DNA from: G965247265 sp965247265 | GTDB taxonomy: Bacteria > Pseudomonadota > Gammaproteobacteria > UBA4575 | Assembly: GCA_965247265.1 (NCBI GenBank) | Contig: OZ252002.1 | Coordinates: forward strand, 1,364,001 to 1,428,000 | Direction of reading: 5' to 3' | Length of the DNA stretch: 64,000 nucleotides | Shown: positions 45,781 to 54,629 of the stretch, piece after piece | Layout: each line of letters starts with the position of its first letter | Position numbering within the stretch: position 1 is the first letter of the stretch | Notes under the pieces: model-generated | Told to the model about the DNA's origin: nothing | The model's database searches: none | What the model saw: the letters and a program-made list of their open reading frames with translations, nothing else | Position numbers and translations under genes: made by a program

Positions 45781-47139
45781 ATGACTGACCCCGTTCAAGC
45801 TAAACCTAAAGAAGGAAAAAATATTAAAATAGTCAAAGATGCGACATGTACTTTTTGCGGCTGTGTTTGCGATGACATGGAGCTTACGGTTGATCTTGAT
45901 GAACACCGCATTACAAAAGCCAAAAGAGCGTGTGTATTAGGAAGGGCTTGGTTTTATGAACATACATTAGAAGACCGACCTGTTGTATTAATTGATGGCA
46001 AGGAGGCAATCTTAGAAGAAGGAATTAATACAGCTGCACAAATATTAGTTGATGCAAAGTTTCCAATTACATATGGTTTGAGTGATTCCCCATGTGAAGC
46101 ACAACGAGTCGCTGTTGACATTATGGATACCATAAATGGCAACATTGATACCACTACTTCTGTGTGTCATGGACCTTCTGGCATGGCATTCCAAGGTGTT
46201 GGCGAGAGTACCGCAACGCTTGGTGAAATAAAAAATCGGGCAGATTTGGTTATTTACTGGGGCAGCAATCCTGCAGAATCCCATCCAAGACATTTCACTA
46301 AATATGCTGTCACGCCAAAGGGTATGTACATTCCAAATGGAAGGAAAGATCGAACCGTAGTGTTAGTGGATGTACGCAAAACTCCCAGTACACCTGTTGC
46401 TGATATTTTTTTACAACTAAAACCTGGGAAAGATTTTGAAGTGCTTTGGGCATTGCGTGCGTTGGTAAAAGGCAAAAAAATAAGTGACAACATTGAAGAG
46501 GAAGCAGGGATATCGCGAGAAGTGTTGGATGATTTAGTCTCCAAAATGAAAAATGCCCAATATGGTGTGTTATTTTTTGGCATGGGGTTGACCATGACAC
46601 GGGGGCGTCATTTTAATTCGGGCGCGATACTTTCGTTAGCTGCGGATTTAAATGAGTATACGCACTTTGTTGCAAAACCAGTACGGGGACATGGCAATGT
46701 AACCGGTGCAGATAATGTTGTTTCTTGGCAAACAGGTTATCCATTTGGTGTGAACTTCAATCGTGGATATCCAAGATTTAATCCGGGCGAATTTACAACG
46801 ACTGATGTGCTGTCTCGAGGAGAAGCCGATGCTGCAATGATTATCGCATCAGATCCTGCATCAAATTTTCCTAAAAAAGCCATCGAGCATATGAAAAAAA
46901 TTCCAATCATTTCATTGGATGCGAAAGATACGCATACAAGCCAGATTGCCAAAGTGCGATTTGCCGTAGCGACATATGGTATTAATACAGGCGGAACAGT
47001 ATATAGAATGGATGATGTACCTATATCATTACGACCAGCATTTGATTCACCATTTCCGTCAGACCAAGAGGTATTAGAAGGCATTCGCAACCGAGTTAAA
47101 GAATTGCTTAAGGGGAGCAAGGCTAGAGTAGCTGCATAG
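45781..47139 (+). CDS. fwdB: Formylmethanofuran dehydrogenase subunit B, redox-type
   Basis: The 452-residue protein has the [4Fe-4S] set Cys23-x2-Cys26-x3-Cys30-x20-Cys51 (CTFCGCVCDDM) and the presumed Mo/W-ligand Cys129 in TTSVCHGPSGMAFQ. It continues with the bis-pterin segments (IKNRADLVIYWGSNPAESHP, VDVRKTPST, VRGHGNVTGADNVVSWQTG). Methanogen FwdB has the same cysteine placement and catalyses formate/CO2 interconversion. The fhcB copy at 36632 lacks this Cys. With fwdD just upstream I infer an active molybdenum or tungsten enzyme. An AGGA before the ATG at 45781 sets the start. Confidence 0.88.
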   Translation: MTDPVQAKPKEGKNIKIVKDATCTFCGCVCDDMELTVDLDEHRITKAKRACVLGRAWFYEHTLEDRPVVLIDGKEAILEEGINTAAQILVDAKFPITYGLSDSPCEAQRVAVDIMDTINGNIDTTTSVCHGPSGMAFQGVGESTATLGEIKNRADLVIYWGSNPAESHPRHFTKYAVTPKGMYIPNGRKDRTVVLVDVRKTPSTPVADIFLQLKPGKDFEVLWALRALVKGKKISDNIEEEAGISREVLDDLVSKMKNAQYGVLFFGMGLTMTRGRHFNSGAILSLAADLNEYTHFVAKPVRGHGNVTGADNVVSWQTGYPFGVNFNRGYPRFNPGEFTTTDVLSRGEADAAMIIASDPASNFPKKAIEHMKKIPIISLDAKDTHTSQIAKVRFAVATYGINTGGTVYRMDDVPISLRPAFDSPFPSDQEVLEGIRNRVKELLKGSKARVAA

Positions 47140-47156
47140 AAGTTAAAGAAATTTAT

Positions 47157-47175
47157 AACCTGCGGCGCACAGGTT
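47157..47175 (+). other. Hairpin between fwdB and fwdA
   Basis: AACCTG and CAGGTT pair around CGGCGCA. There is no T-run, so it is not a standard terminator; it could act as an mRNA processing or stability element within the operon. Confidence 0.3.
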
Positions 47176-47202
47176 GATACCTAATATAAGAATACGTTCA
47201 CT

Positions 47203-48846
47203 ATGTCATCTGAGTTAAAAATTATTAATGGTCGTGTTCATGATCCCGCTAATAATATTGACGGTGATGTTCAAGATATTTTTGTAAAAGATGGCAGGAT
47301 TGTAGATTCTGTTTCTTCTTCTGCTACAAAAATTGATGCACATGGCATGGTGGTTATGCCGGGTGCAGTGGATATTCATTGTCACATAGCAGGACCTAAA
47401 GTAAATCTTGCACGTAAGCTTCAACCTGAAGACCATCGATTAGATGTTCATCCCAAAACTGCAAATACGCGTTCTGGTACGGGAGGTGTGGTTCCTTCTA
47501 CATTTGCAACGGGTTATCGCTACGCCACCATGGGCTACACAACGGCAATGGAAGCTGCGGTACCACCCATTACCGCAAGACACGTGCTAGAAGAGTTAGA
47601 TGACACACCGGTTATAGATAAAGGATTTTATGTCTTACTTGGAAACAATGCGTTTTTATATAAGCTTTTAAAAGAAGGTCGAAAAAAAGAATTTAAAGAA
47701 GCTATTGCATGGTGGATTGATTCTGTACATGGTTACACGCTGAAGTTAGTAAATCCTGGTAGTGATGAGCTTTGGAAAGGCCGTAAGAATGCAAATATTA
47801 CCGATGTAAATGAAACAATTGATCATTACGATATTACACCCATTCACGTAATTGAAAGTTTTATTGAAGCTGCACATGAAATTGGATTACCGCATCCGCC
47901 ACATATTCACTGCAATAATTTAGGTCATAGTGGAAATATCAGCACCACACTTGATACGATGAAAGCTGCGCAAGGGCGACGTGTGCATATGGCACATATT
48001 CAATTTCATAGTTTTGGTGGTGAGTTAAACAAAGATGCAGTATCAGGCGTAATACCTATTATTGATTTTATAAATGATAATAAAAACATAACTGCGGATG
48101 TGGGTCAGGTTATGTTTGGAAAGGCAACTGCAATGACAGCAGATGCGCCATTGGCATGGATGCTACGCAATGTGAAATTTAATAAATGGGTTAATGCGGA
48201 TACAGAATGTGAAAGTGGTTGTGGAATTATTCCATTTTCCTATCAAGAAAGTGTCTATACGCATGCGTTGCAGTGGGCGATGGGGTTAGAGTTATTTCTA
48301 ATGTCTAAAGACCCCTGGCGTGTATTGTTATCTACAGACCATCCTAATGGTGGTTCATTTATGAGTTATCCTAAGTTAATTAAATTATTAATGGACAGTG
48401 GATATCGTAGTGAAGCACTGCAGCATGTAAATCAAAAAGCGATAAACAAAACTGCATTGCGAGAGCTTACACGTGAATACACACTGAATGAGATTGCGAT
48501 TATTACACGAGCAGGCCCGGCAAAGGCTTTAGGGCTTGTGAATAAAGGTCATCTAGGTATAGGAGCCGATGCAGATATTACTGTTTATACTGAAGAGGGT
48601 GATAAAGAGCAAATGTTCAATGCGCCACGCTATGTTATTAAAGATGGTGTAACGGTAATTAAAGATCATGAATTTGCGACAGACCATAAAGGAAAACTAT
48701 TACACTCCAAACCAGGCTATAACGCAGATATTGCTGGAGAAATAGAACCATTTTTTGAAGATTATTATTCAATCAAATTCAATAATTACGCAATCAGCGA
48801 TGATTATTTACATAATCATGAAGTAATCCCTACAACTCCAAAATAA
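47203..48846 (+). CDS. fwdA: Formylmethanofuran dehydrogenase subunit A (amidohydrolase)
   Basis: A 547-residue amidohydrolase with the binuclear zinc site of FwdA: DIHCHIAGPKVNLARK (HxH), the lysine of YTLKLVNPG, HIHCNN, HMAHIQFHSFG and STDHPNG. The PEDHR after the first motif agrees with the methanogen subunit. FwdA cleaves or forms the formamide of formylmethanofuran and channels formate to FwdB. In the first locus the equivalent fhcA departs from this pattern. The gene starts 63 bases after fwdB. Confidence 0.93.
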   Translation: MSSELKIINGRVHDPANNIDGDVQDIFVKDGRIVDSVSSSATKIDAHGMVVMPGAVDIHCHIAGPKVNLARKLQPEDHRLDVHPKTANTRSGTGGVVPSTFATGYRYATMGYTTAMEAAVPPITARHVLEELDDTPVIDKGFYVLLGNNAFLYKLLKEGRKKEFKEAIAWWIDSVHGYTLKLVNPGSDELWKGRKNANITDVNETIDHYDITPIHVIESFIEAAHEIGLPHPPHIHCNNLGHSGNISTTLDTMKAAQGRRVHMAHIQFHSFGGELNKDAVSGVIPIIDFINDNKNITADVGQVMFGKATAMTADAPLAWMLRNVKFNKWVNADTECESGCGIIPFSYQESVYTHALQWAMGLELFLMSKDPWRVLLSTDHPNGGSFMSYPKLIKLLMDSGYRSEALQHVNQKAINKTALRELTREYTLNEIAIITRAGPAKALGLVNKGHLGIGADADITVYTEEGDKEQMFNAPRYVIKDGVTVIKDHEFATDHKGKLLHSKPGYNADIAGEIEPFFEDYYSIKFNNYAISDDYLHNHEVIPTTPK

Positions 48847-48871
48847 AGCCAGTTTCGTTTAAATTTTATTT

Positions 48872-49759
48872 ATGAAAATTTATAAAACTGAAATTGTAGA
48901 CACTTTTGCAGAAGCCTTTGAGATGTGGGGTGCTCGCGTAATTATCACCGCTGATTCAAAGCAATGGGCACGCGCAGCCGCCGCGTCGATGACAGGATTT
49001 GCAACCTCTGTTATTCGTTGCAAACTAGAAGCAGCTGTTGAGTGTGAGATACCTGAAGAAGATACACCGGATCACAGACCTGGAATCAGTGTTCTTCTAT
49101 TTACAATGAGTCGCAAAACAATTGCAGGTCAATTGATTGACCGTATTGGACAGTGTGTCATGACATGCCCAACAACGGCTTGCTATAACGGCTTACAGTC
49201 CGAAAACGAAGTAGCAGTGGGAGGAAAGTTACGTTTCTTCGGCGATAGTTATCAAATTAGTAAGTTAGTAGATGGCCGTCGACTATGGCGTATTCCTGTC
49301 ATGGAAGGTGAGTTTTTAGTCGATGAAAATTTTGGGATTCAGCCCGCGGTAGGGGGTGGCAATCTAATTATCTTTGGATCAAGCAAAAATATAGCGTTGC
49401 GCGCTGCTACGGCTGCCGCCAATGCCATGCGTGAAGTAGCAGGAATATTTTTGCCCTTTCCGCAAGGGGTGGTGCGTTCTGGCAGTAAAGTGGGTTCTAA
49501 ATATAAAGCCCTGATTGCATCAACAAATGATGCGTACTGCCCTACATTACGTTCTATTTCGCCAAATACTGTTATTCCGGAAAAGGTTGAATCGGTGTAT
49601 GAAATTGTTGCGGATGGGTTAAATGAAGATGTAATAAAAGAAGCCATACGCAGAGGAATTATTGCAGCCGCAGAAAAAGGCGCAATGACTATTACTGCTG
49701 GAAATTATGGCGGTAGTTTAGGGAAGTACAAATTCCATCTGCATGAGATTGCAAAATAA
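48872..49759 (+). CDS. ftr: Formylmethanofuran:H4MPT formyltransferase (second copy)
   Basis: The 295-residue protein carries the Ftr blocks TEIVDTFAEAFEMWGARVII, SMTGFATSVIRCKLEAAVE, IGQCVMTCPTTACYNGL, GVVRSGSKVGSKYKALI and TAGNYGGSLGKYKFHLHEI. It transfers formyl groups between H4MPT and the furan cofactor. Its place inside the fwd run lets one operon link formyl-H4MPT with the formate/CO2 chemistry of FwdABCD. Two Ftr genes within 15 kb is unusual and argues that the two complexes are used under different conditions. Confidence 0.94.
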   Translation: MKIYKTEIVDTFAEAFEMWGARVIITADSKQWARAAAASMTGFATSVIRCKLEAAVECEIPEEDTPDHRPGISVLLFTMSRKTIAGQLIDRIGQCVMTCPTTACYNGLQSENEVAVGGKLRFFGDSYQISKLVDGRRLWRIPVMEGEFLVDENFGIQPAVGGGNLIIFGSSKNIALRAATAAANAMREVAGIFLPFPQGVVRSGSKVGSKYKALIASTNDAYCPTLRSISPNTVIPEKVESVYEIVADGLNEDVIKEAIRRGIIAAAEKGAMTITAGNYGGSLGKYKFHLHEIAK

Positions 49760-49800
49760 AAACAATACTATATGAAGCCTAATTAATGTAGATCATTATT

Positions 49801-50619
49801 ATGAGTGTTACGCTTTTACATTTGCATACTAAGCCTGATGTACCTTTGGAGGCTGAAGTAATTTGCCCATCAACCGTTGCGGGTTTGTCTGAATCTGGGA
49901 TTGAACATCTATGCGTTATGCATGGAAATGTTAAAGCGAATTTAGGTGACTTTTTTAAAGTGACTGGCAAAGGTGAATCTTATATTCATTTAGAAGGTGA
50001 TTTAAGCAATGTCAAAATGATTGGTGCAGGTATGCAGGAAGGCAAAATTGTCGTTGAAGGTGATATCGGCATGCATGTTGGATTAGGCATGTCAGGGGGC
50101 GAAATTATTGTAAACGGGAATACCAGTGACTGGGTTGGGCCTGAAATGTCGGGGGGTCGAATTACAATAATGGGTGATGCAGGTCATATGGTTGGGAGTG
50201 CATTTAGAGGTCAATCGTCGGGCATAAATGGAGGGGAAATATTTATACACGGGAATGCTAAAAACGAAATTGGTAACTCCATGCGCCGTGGGTTTATTGC
50301 AATTGGTGGTAATGCAGGAGATTTCACGGGCGTGAACATGTTAGCGGGAACAATTATTGTAATGGGCGAAATGGGAATTCGAGCAGGTGCAGGCATGAAG
50401 CGTGGCACCATTGTGTCTTTTGAAGAGGCGTCGATGTTGCCTAGTTTCGAATATTCGTGTACATATCACCCCATATTTTTACGATTTTACTTGATTAGGT
50501 TGCAAGAAAATGGATTTCAGAAAAAAATTCAGGACAAGCACTTAAATGGTAAATATAAACGCTATAGTGGAGACGGGATTGAACTCAATCGTGGTGAGGT
50601 ACTATTACACACACGTTAG
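49801..50619 (+). CDS. fwdC: Formylmethanofuran dehydrogenase subunit C (second copy)
   Basis: A 272-residue beta-helix subunit with repeated turns: MSGGEIIVNGNTSDWVGPEM, MSGGRITIMGDAGHMVGSAF, GGEIFIHGNAKNEIGNSM, MRRGFIAIGGNAGDFTGVNM and MGIRAGAGMKRGTIVSF. It is the last structural subunit of the fwd set. The C-terminal part is longer in aromatic and basic residues (HPIFLRFYLIRLQENGFQ) than a plain methanogen FwdC and resembles the bacterial FhcC tail, so the set as a whole looks bacterial. A 76-base gap leads to the ferredoxin gene. Confidence 0.92.
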   Translation: MSVTLLHLHTKPDVPLEAEVICPSTVAGLSESGIEHLCVMHGNVKANLGDFFKVTGKGESYIHLEGDLSNVKMIGAGMQEGKIVVEGDIGMHVGLGMSGGEIIVNGNTSDWVGPEMSGGRITIMGDAGHMVGSAFRGQSSGINGGEIFIHGNAKNEIGNSMRRGFIAIGGNAGDFTGVNMLAGTIIVMGEMGIRAGAGMKRGTIVSFEEASMLPSFEYSCTYHPIFLRFYLIRLQENGFQKKIQDKHLNGKYKRYSGDGIELNRGEVLLHTR

Positions 50620-50695
50620 TATTTTACTTCGGGACACCTAATCACGGCTTCTATATATCTCGCTTAATTACGATAACAATATAGGAGACATACTC

Positions 50696-51001
50696 ATGAC
50701 TACGATCGTAACTGAAAATTGCAAAGGTTGTCGTTTCACAGATTGTGTAGCAGTGTGCCCAGTTGCATGTTTTCACTATGACGACGAAATGCTCTATATT
50801 GACCCTGATGTTTGTATTGACTGCAGTGCATGCATCCCTGAGTGTCCAGTTGAAGCTATTTATGAAGAAGACGACATTCCTGATGGTCAAGAAGGGTGGG
50901 TCGAAATTAATGCCGATAAAGCACCCAGTCTGCCTTTAATCGAAGAACCTATGGACTCGTTACCAGGTGCCGAAGACCGCAAATCTAAATTAGGTTTTTA
51001 G
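50696..51001 (+). CDS. fdxA: Seven-iron ferredoxin, FdxA type
   Basis: The AGGAG 10 bases upstream marks the ATG at 50696. The 101-residue protein has CKGCRFTDCVAVCPVACF for the [3Fe-4S]-containing site and CIDCSACIPECPVEAI for the [4Fe-4S] site, with the acidic tail (EEPMDSLPGAED) of Azotobacter-type FdxA. FdxA proteins are low-potential one-electron carriers in the cytoplasm. Directly after fwdC and ahead of a ferredoxin reductase it is a natural redox partner for FwdB; the polyferredoxins FwdF/FwdG of methanogens are not in the window. Confidence 0.93.
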   Translation: MTTIVTENCKGCRFTDCVAVCPVACFHYDDEMLYIDPDVCIDCSACIPECPVEAIYEEDDIPDGQEGWVEINADKAPSLPLIEEPMDSLPGAEDRKSKLGF

Positions 51002-51027
51002 TCAAATAAACATGTAAATTATTTTTA

Positions 51028-51050
51028 CGCACAGCAATTTGCTGTGTGTT
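51028..51050 (+). terminator. Hairpin after fdxA, possible terminator
   Basis: CACAGCA pairs with TGCTGTG around ATT, followed by TGTTTCT. The stem is modest and the T-run broken, so read-through into fprA is possible. Confidence 0.5.
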
Positions 51051-51100
51051 TCTACAATTTGTATGCAGATGAAACATTATCAATGTATGAGACGTAAGTT

Positions 51101-52480
51101 ATGAGCGAAATAGGCAGTGAAACAAACCCATTGCGTGTTGCAATAGTGGGCAGTGGCCCAAGTGGGTTTTATGCAACGGAAGCATTAATTAAATCTGACT
51201 TTAAGGTAGAGATCGATTTAATAGAAAGACTTCCTGCGCCGTTCGGGCTTGTTCGTAACGGTGTTGCACCTGATCACCCAAAACTAAAGCAGGCGATAGA
51301 GGTTTATAAAAGAATTGCAGAAAACCCAGAATTTAATTTCATTGGGAATGTAACAGTTGGTAAAGATGTTAAAGCGGAAGAATTGCAGCAAACCCACCAT
51401 GCAGTTCTATATACATGTGGCGCAGAGACGGACCGCAAACTTGGTATTCCTGGGGAAGGTTTACCGGGTAGTTATACCGCAACAGAATTTGTAGGTTGGT
51501 ATAACGGACATCCAGATTATCGCGATCGTAGTTTTGATTTGTCTCACGAAACAGCGGTTGTTATTGGACAAGGTAATGTTGCCGCAGATGTATCTAGAAT
51601 ATTGGCAAAATCTGTTGATGAATTGAAACATACCGATATTTCTCAGCATGCACTGGATGTATTATCAGAAAGTAAAATCAAAACAATTTATGTGGTTGGA
51701 CGTCGAGGCCCCGCGCAAGCAAAATTTGCATCTAAGGAATTAAAAGAATTTTTGGAAATAGAAAATTGCCGTCCGTATATCGATACAGATGAATTAAATT
51801 TAAATGAAACAAGTCAGCAAGAGCTCAATGCAAAGGAAGGGCGCGGCAACAAGAAAAATGTAGAAATCTTCCAAAAATTTGCAGAATCAAATGATTCAGG
51901 CAAACCACGTATGTGCATCTCAACTTTTTTGAAAAGTCCAATTCGTTTAGAAGGCGAAGGTCAACTTGAAAAAGTTGTTTTCGAAAAAAATGAACTTTCT
52001 GGAGAGCCATTTAAACAGTCTGCCAACGGTACCGGCGAGACCATCGAAATTGAATGTGGAATATTATTTCGTAGCATAGGCTATAACGGCGTCGCCATTC
52101 CTGGTGTACCTTTCTATGAAAGATGGGGCACAATACCTAATGAAAGCGGACGCATCACAAAAGAGCAAGGAGGAGAAATCGTTCCTGGCTTATATACAGC
52201 AGGTTGGATTAAGAGAGGTCCATCAGGAATTATCGGCACCAATCGTGCATGCGCAGTAGAGTCTGTAGAGGCGTTGTTAGAAGATATTAATACACTGAAC
52301 GCAGACAAACCGGGCAGGGAAGCTTTGTATAAAATCCTTTATGCAAAGAGTGTGAGCCATAATAATTATCAGCAATGGAAGAAAATTGATAATGCTGAAA
52401 TAGAAGCAGGTGAGCCAAAAGGTAAGCCGCGAGAAAAGTTCACGCGCCGCGACGAAATGTTAGATATCGCAAACGCATAA
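51101..52480 (+). CDS. fprA: NADPH:ferredoxin reductase, adrenodoxin-reductase type (FprA-like)
   Basis: A 459-residue flavoprotein: FAD-binding VAIVGSGPSGFYATEAL, the family segment PAPFGLVRNGVAPDHPKLK, NADP-binding VVIGQGNVAADVSRIL with the basic VGRRGPAQAKFA and the FAD site GLYTAGWIKRGPSGIIGTNR. These enzymes pass electrons between NADPH and a ferredoxin. Placed 100 bases after fdxA, it could send electrons from formylmethanofuran oxidation to NADP+, or reduce FdxA for CO2 reduction. Mycobacterial FprA is the best-known relative. Start ATG at 51101; the preceding ACGTAAG is a weak ribosome site. Confidence 0.9.
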   Translation: MSEIGSETNPLRVAIVGSGPSGFYATEALIKSDFKVEIDLIERLPAPFGLVRNGVAPDHPKLKQAIEVYKRIAENPEFNFIGNVTVGKDVKAEELQQTHHAVLYTCGAETDRKLGIPGEGLPGSYTATEFVGWYNGHPDYRDRSFDLSHETAVVIGQGNVAADVSRILAKSVDELKHTDISQHALDVLSESKIKTIYVVGRRGPAQAKFASKELKEFLEIENCRPYIDTDELNLNETSQQELNAKEGRGNKKNVEIFQKFAESNDSGKPRMCISTFLKSPIRLEGEGQLEKVVFEKNELSGEPFKQSANGTGETIEIECGILFRSIGYNGVAIPGVPFYERWGTIPNESGRITKEQGGEIVPGLYTAGWIKRGPSGIIGTNRACAVESVEALLEDINTLNADKPGREALYKILYAKSVSHNNYQQWKKIDNAEIEAGEPKGKPREKFTRRDEMLDIANA

Positions 52481-52559
52481 AATTACCGATTCATATTTTG
52501 AATTCAACAATCGTACATTTTGATTACTTACTTTATTTGTTCTCCATCTTAATTTTTAA

Positions 52560-53909
52560 ATGAGCAGCTCTACGACAGAAACGGATGATAAGAAAGATGT
52601 TATTAGTTTACCTGAGGCACTTTTTTATTGGTTAAAACTTGGGTTTATCAGCTTTGGCGGTCCTGCCGGACAAATCAGTATGATGCATCAGGAATTGGTT
52701 GAGCAAAGGCGTTGGATTTCAGAGCATCGTTTTCTGCATGCATTAAATTACACCATGGTTTTGCCTGGGCCCGAGGCGCAACAATTGGCAACATATATTG
52801 GATGGTTATTACATGGCGTAAAAGGAGGCGTCATTGCTGGTGTTCTTTTTGTTTTACCTTCGCTATTTATATTAATAGCACTAACATGGATTTATTTAGT
52901 TTATGGTGAAACTGAGATTGTTACGGGAATTTTATATGGTATTAAACCAGCCGTAACGGCAATAGTAGTTTTTGCAGCGATTAGAATTGGATCACGCGCA
53001 TTAAAAAATAACCTTTTGCGTGCAATTGCTTTAGCTGCGTTTATCGCAATATTTACTTTACATATTCCATTCCCTTTAATTGTGATTTGTGCAGGTGCGT
53101 TGGGATATCTTGGTTCGCGTGTTAGGCCTGATTTATTCAGCGCTAGTGCGCATCAGGCAAAAGAGCATGCATCCTATGGGCCAGCAATTATAGACGATGA
53201 TACACCTGTTCCCACTTACGCAAAGTTTGTATGGAATAGATTTATTTTGTATGTGCTTATTGGACTGGCGATGTGGGCCTGCGCCATGTTATTACTAGTA
53301 TTGAACTTTGGATGGGAAAACACCTTAACGCAGATTGGCTGGTTTTTTAGTAAAGCGGCTCTTGTAACCTTTGGAGGGGCATATGCCGTTTTGCCATATG
53401 TGTATCAAGGTGGCGTCGACCATTATCAGTGGCTGACTGCAACTCAAATGATTGATGGTTTGGCACTGGGAGAAACAACACCTGGACCCTTAATTATGAT
53501 CGTGACATTTGTAGGTTTTGTTGGGGGATGGACCAAAGCGCTATTTGGGATGGATATGTTGCCTATGGCAGGCGTGGTAGGAGCATGTATTGCTACATTT
53601 TTTACGTTTTTACCATCGTTTTTATTTATTTTTATCGGCGGCCCGATCATTGAGGCAACACGCCATGAAATTCAATTTACAGCACCTTTACTTGGTATCA
53701 CCGCTGCAGTTGTAGGGGTGATACTTAATTTGGCAGTATTTTTTGCTTACCATGTACTTTGGCCACAAGGGTTTGACGGCAACTTTGAATGGATTTCACT
53801 ATTCATAGGGATAACCGCATTTTTAGCATTGTTTAAATATAAAAGTAATATTGTATATGTATTGTTAGCTTGTGCTTTATTAGGATGGTTATATTTGCAA
53901 ATAGCTTAG
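52560..53909 (+). CDS. chrA: ChrA-family (CHR) chromate/anion transporter
   Basis: A 449-residue membrane protein with two CHR domains. The first has FISFGGPAGQISMMHQELV and LPGPEAQQLATYIGW; the second has ALVTFGGAYAVLPYVYQ and LGETTPGPLIMIVTFVGFVG. About ten to twelve hydrophobic helices are seen. Long ChrA proteins export chromate; sulfate-like oxyanions compete in this family. Placed directly after fprA at the end of the C1/S locus, it might handle a sulfur oxyanion or molybdate/tungstate, which is speculation. Confidence 0.87.
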   Translation: MSSSTTETDDKKDVISLPEALFYWLKLGFISFGGPAGQISMMHQELVEQRRWISEHRFLHALNYTMVLPGPEAQQLATYIGWLLHGVKGGVIAGVLFVLPSLFILIALTWIYLVYGETEIVTGILYGIKPAVTAIVVFAAIRIGSRALKNNLLRAIALAAFIAIFTLHIPFPLIVICAGALGYLGSRVRPDLFSASAHQAKEHASYGPAIIDDDTPVPTYAKFVWNRFILYVLIGLAMWACAMLLLVLNFGWENTLTQIGWFFSKAALVTFGGAYAVLPYVYQGGVDHYQWLTATQMIDGLALGETTPGPLIMIVTFVGFVGGWTKALFGMDMLPMAGVVGACIATFFTFLPSFLFIFIGGPIIEATRHEIQFTAPLLGITAAVVGVILNLAVFFAYHVLWPQGFDGNFEWISLFIGITAFLALFKYKSNIVYVLLACALLGWLYLQIA

Positions 53910-54041
53910 TACTTTAGCTCGTTAATTGAATTTAAATTATAATTTATATTACTTAAATCAATGACAATAAGTTGCTGAAGTTCTCCAGAATAAGGGTACA
54001 ATTATTCTCATACTTAAAATATTTTTAGATTGGTTGTGGTT

Positions 54042-54629
54042 ATGAAGACAATAATTAGTTTTTCAGTTTCATTTGTATTTGCTTGGTCTGCATTAGTGTT
54101 TGCCGATTCGAATTTGGTCGATATACCACAGGATGAATTGCTTGATGTCTACCTGGATGATCAGGCAACTAGCAAACCGTTATCGGTTGAGTCTACAAAT
54201 AGTGAAAAAGCTGAGATTAAACAAACTGAAAGAAAAACCACACATATTGAGACTTCTGAGAATACTAAAACAGAAGAATTGGACGTTATTGAACTAGATA
54301 ATGCAGACGAGGAAGTTGTTGAGCTGCAAGTGAGCGATGCAAGCAGTGCCACATCTGCCCAATTATTTTGTCGCCAAAACCCAAATGCACAAGAATGCTT
54401 ATATGCGGAATATTTGCATCGATGCAAAAATGCACCACAGTCGTTACAGTGTCGTGATCAATTGGGTAAGTTTAACAATTATTGTGCAACATTTCCTCGC
54501 GCGTACAAGTGTAAAAAAGCATATCTTTCGTCATTATGTGTACGCGAGCCAAATTCTAGCGAATGTAAGGCGTATAAAAAGCGTTATTGTCAAAAGTATC
54601 CAAAAACTGGATTTTGTGTTTGGAATTAA
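54042..54629 (+). CDS. Secreted protein with five tandem C-x3-P-x4-C repeats
   Basis: The ATG at 54042 gives a Sec signal (IISFSVSFVFAWSALVFADS), a Ser/Glu/Asp-rich region of some 80 residues and a basic, cysteine-rich C-terminal half. That half holds five perfect motifs: CRQNPNAQEC, CKNAPQSLQC, CATFPRAYKC, CVREPNSSEC and CQKYPKTGFC, separated by spacers of 8, 10, 8 and 7 residues that each contain aromatic residues. Ten cysteines at nearly even spacing suggest disulfide-linked helical hairpins or a metal-binding module. I recognise no described family. It is a single gene with no close neighbours. Confidence 0.75.
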   Translation: MKTIISFSVSFVFAWSALVFADSNLVDIPQDELLDVYLDDQATSKPLSVESTNSEKAEIKQTERKTTHIETSENTKTEELDVIELDNADEEVVELQVSDASSATSAQLFCRQNPNAQECLYAEYLHRCKNAPQSLQCRDQLGKFNNYCATFPRAYKCKKAYLSSLCVREPNSSECKAYKKRYCQKYPKTGFCVWN

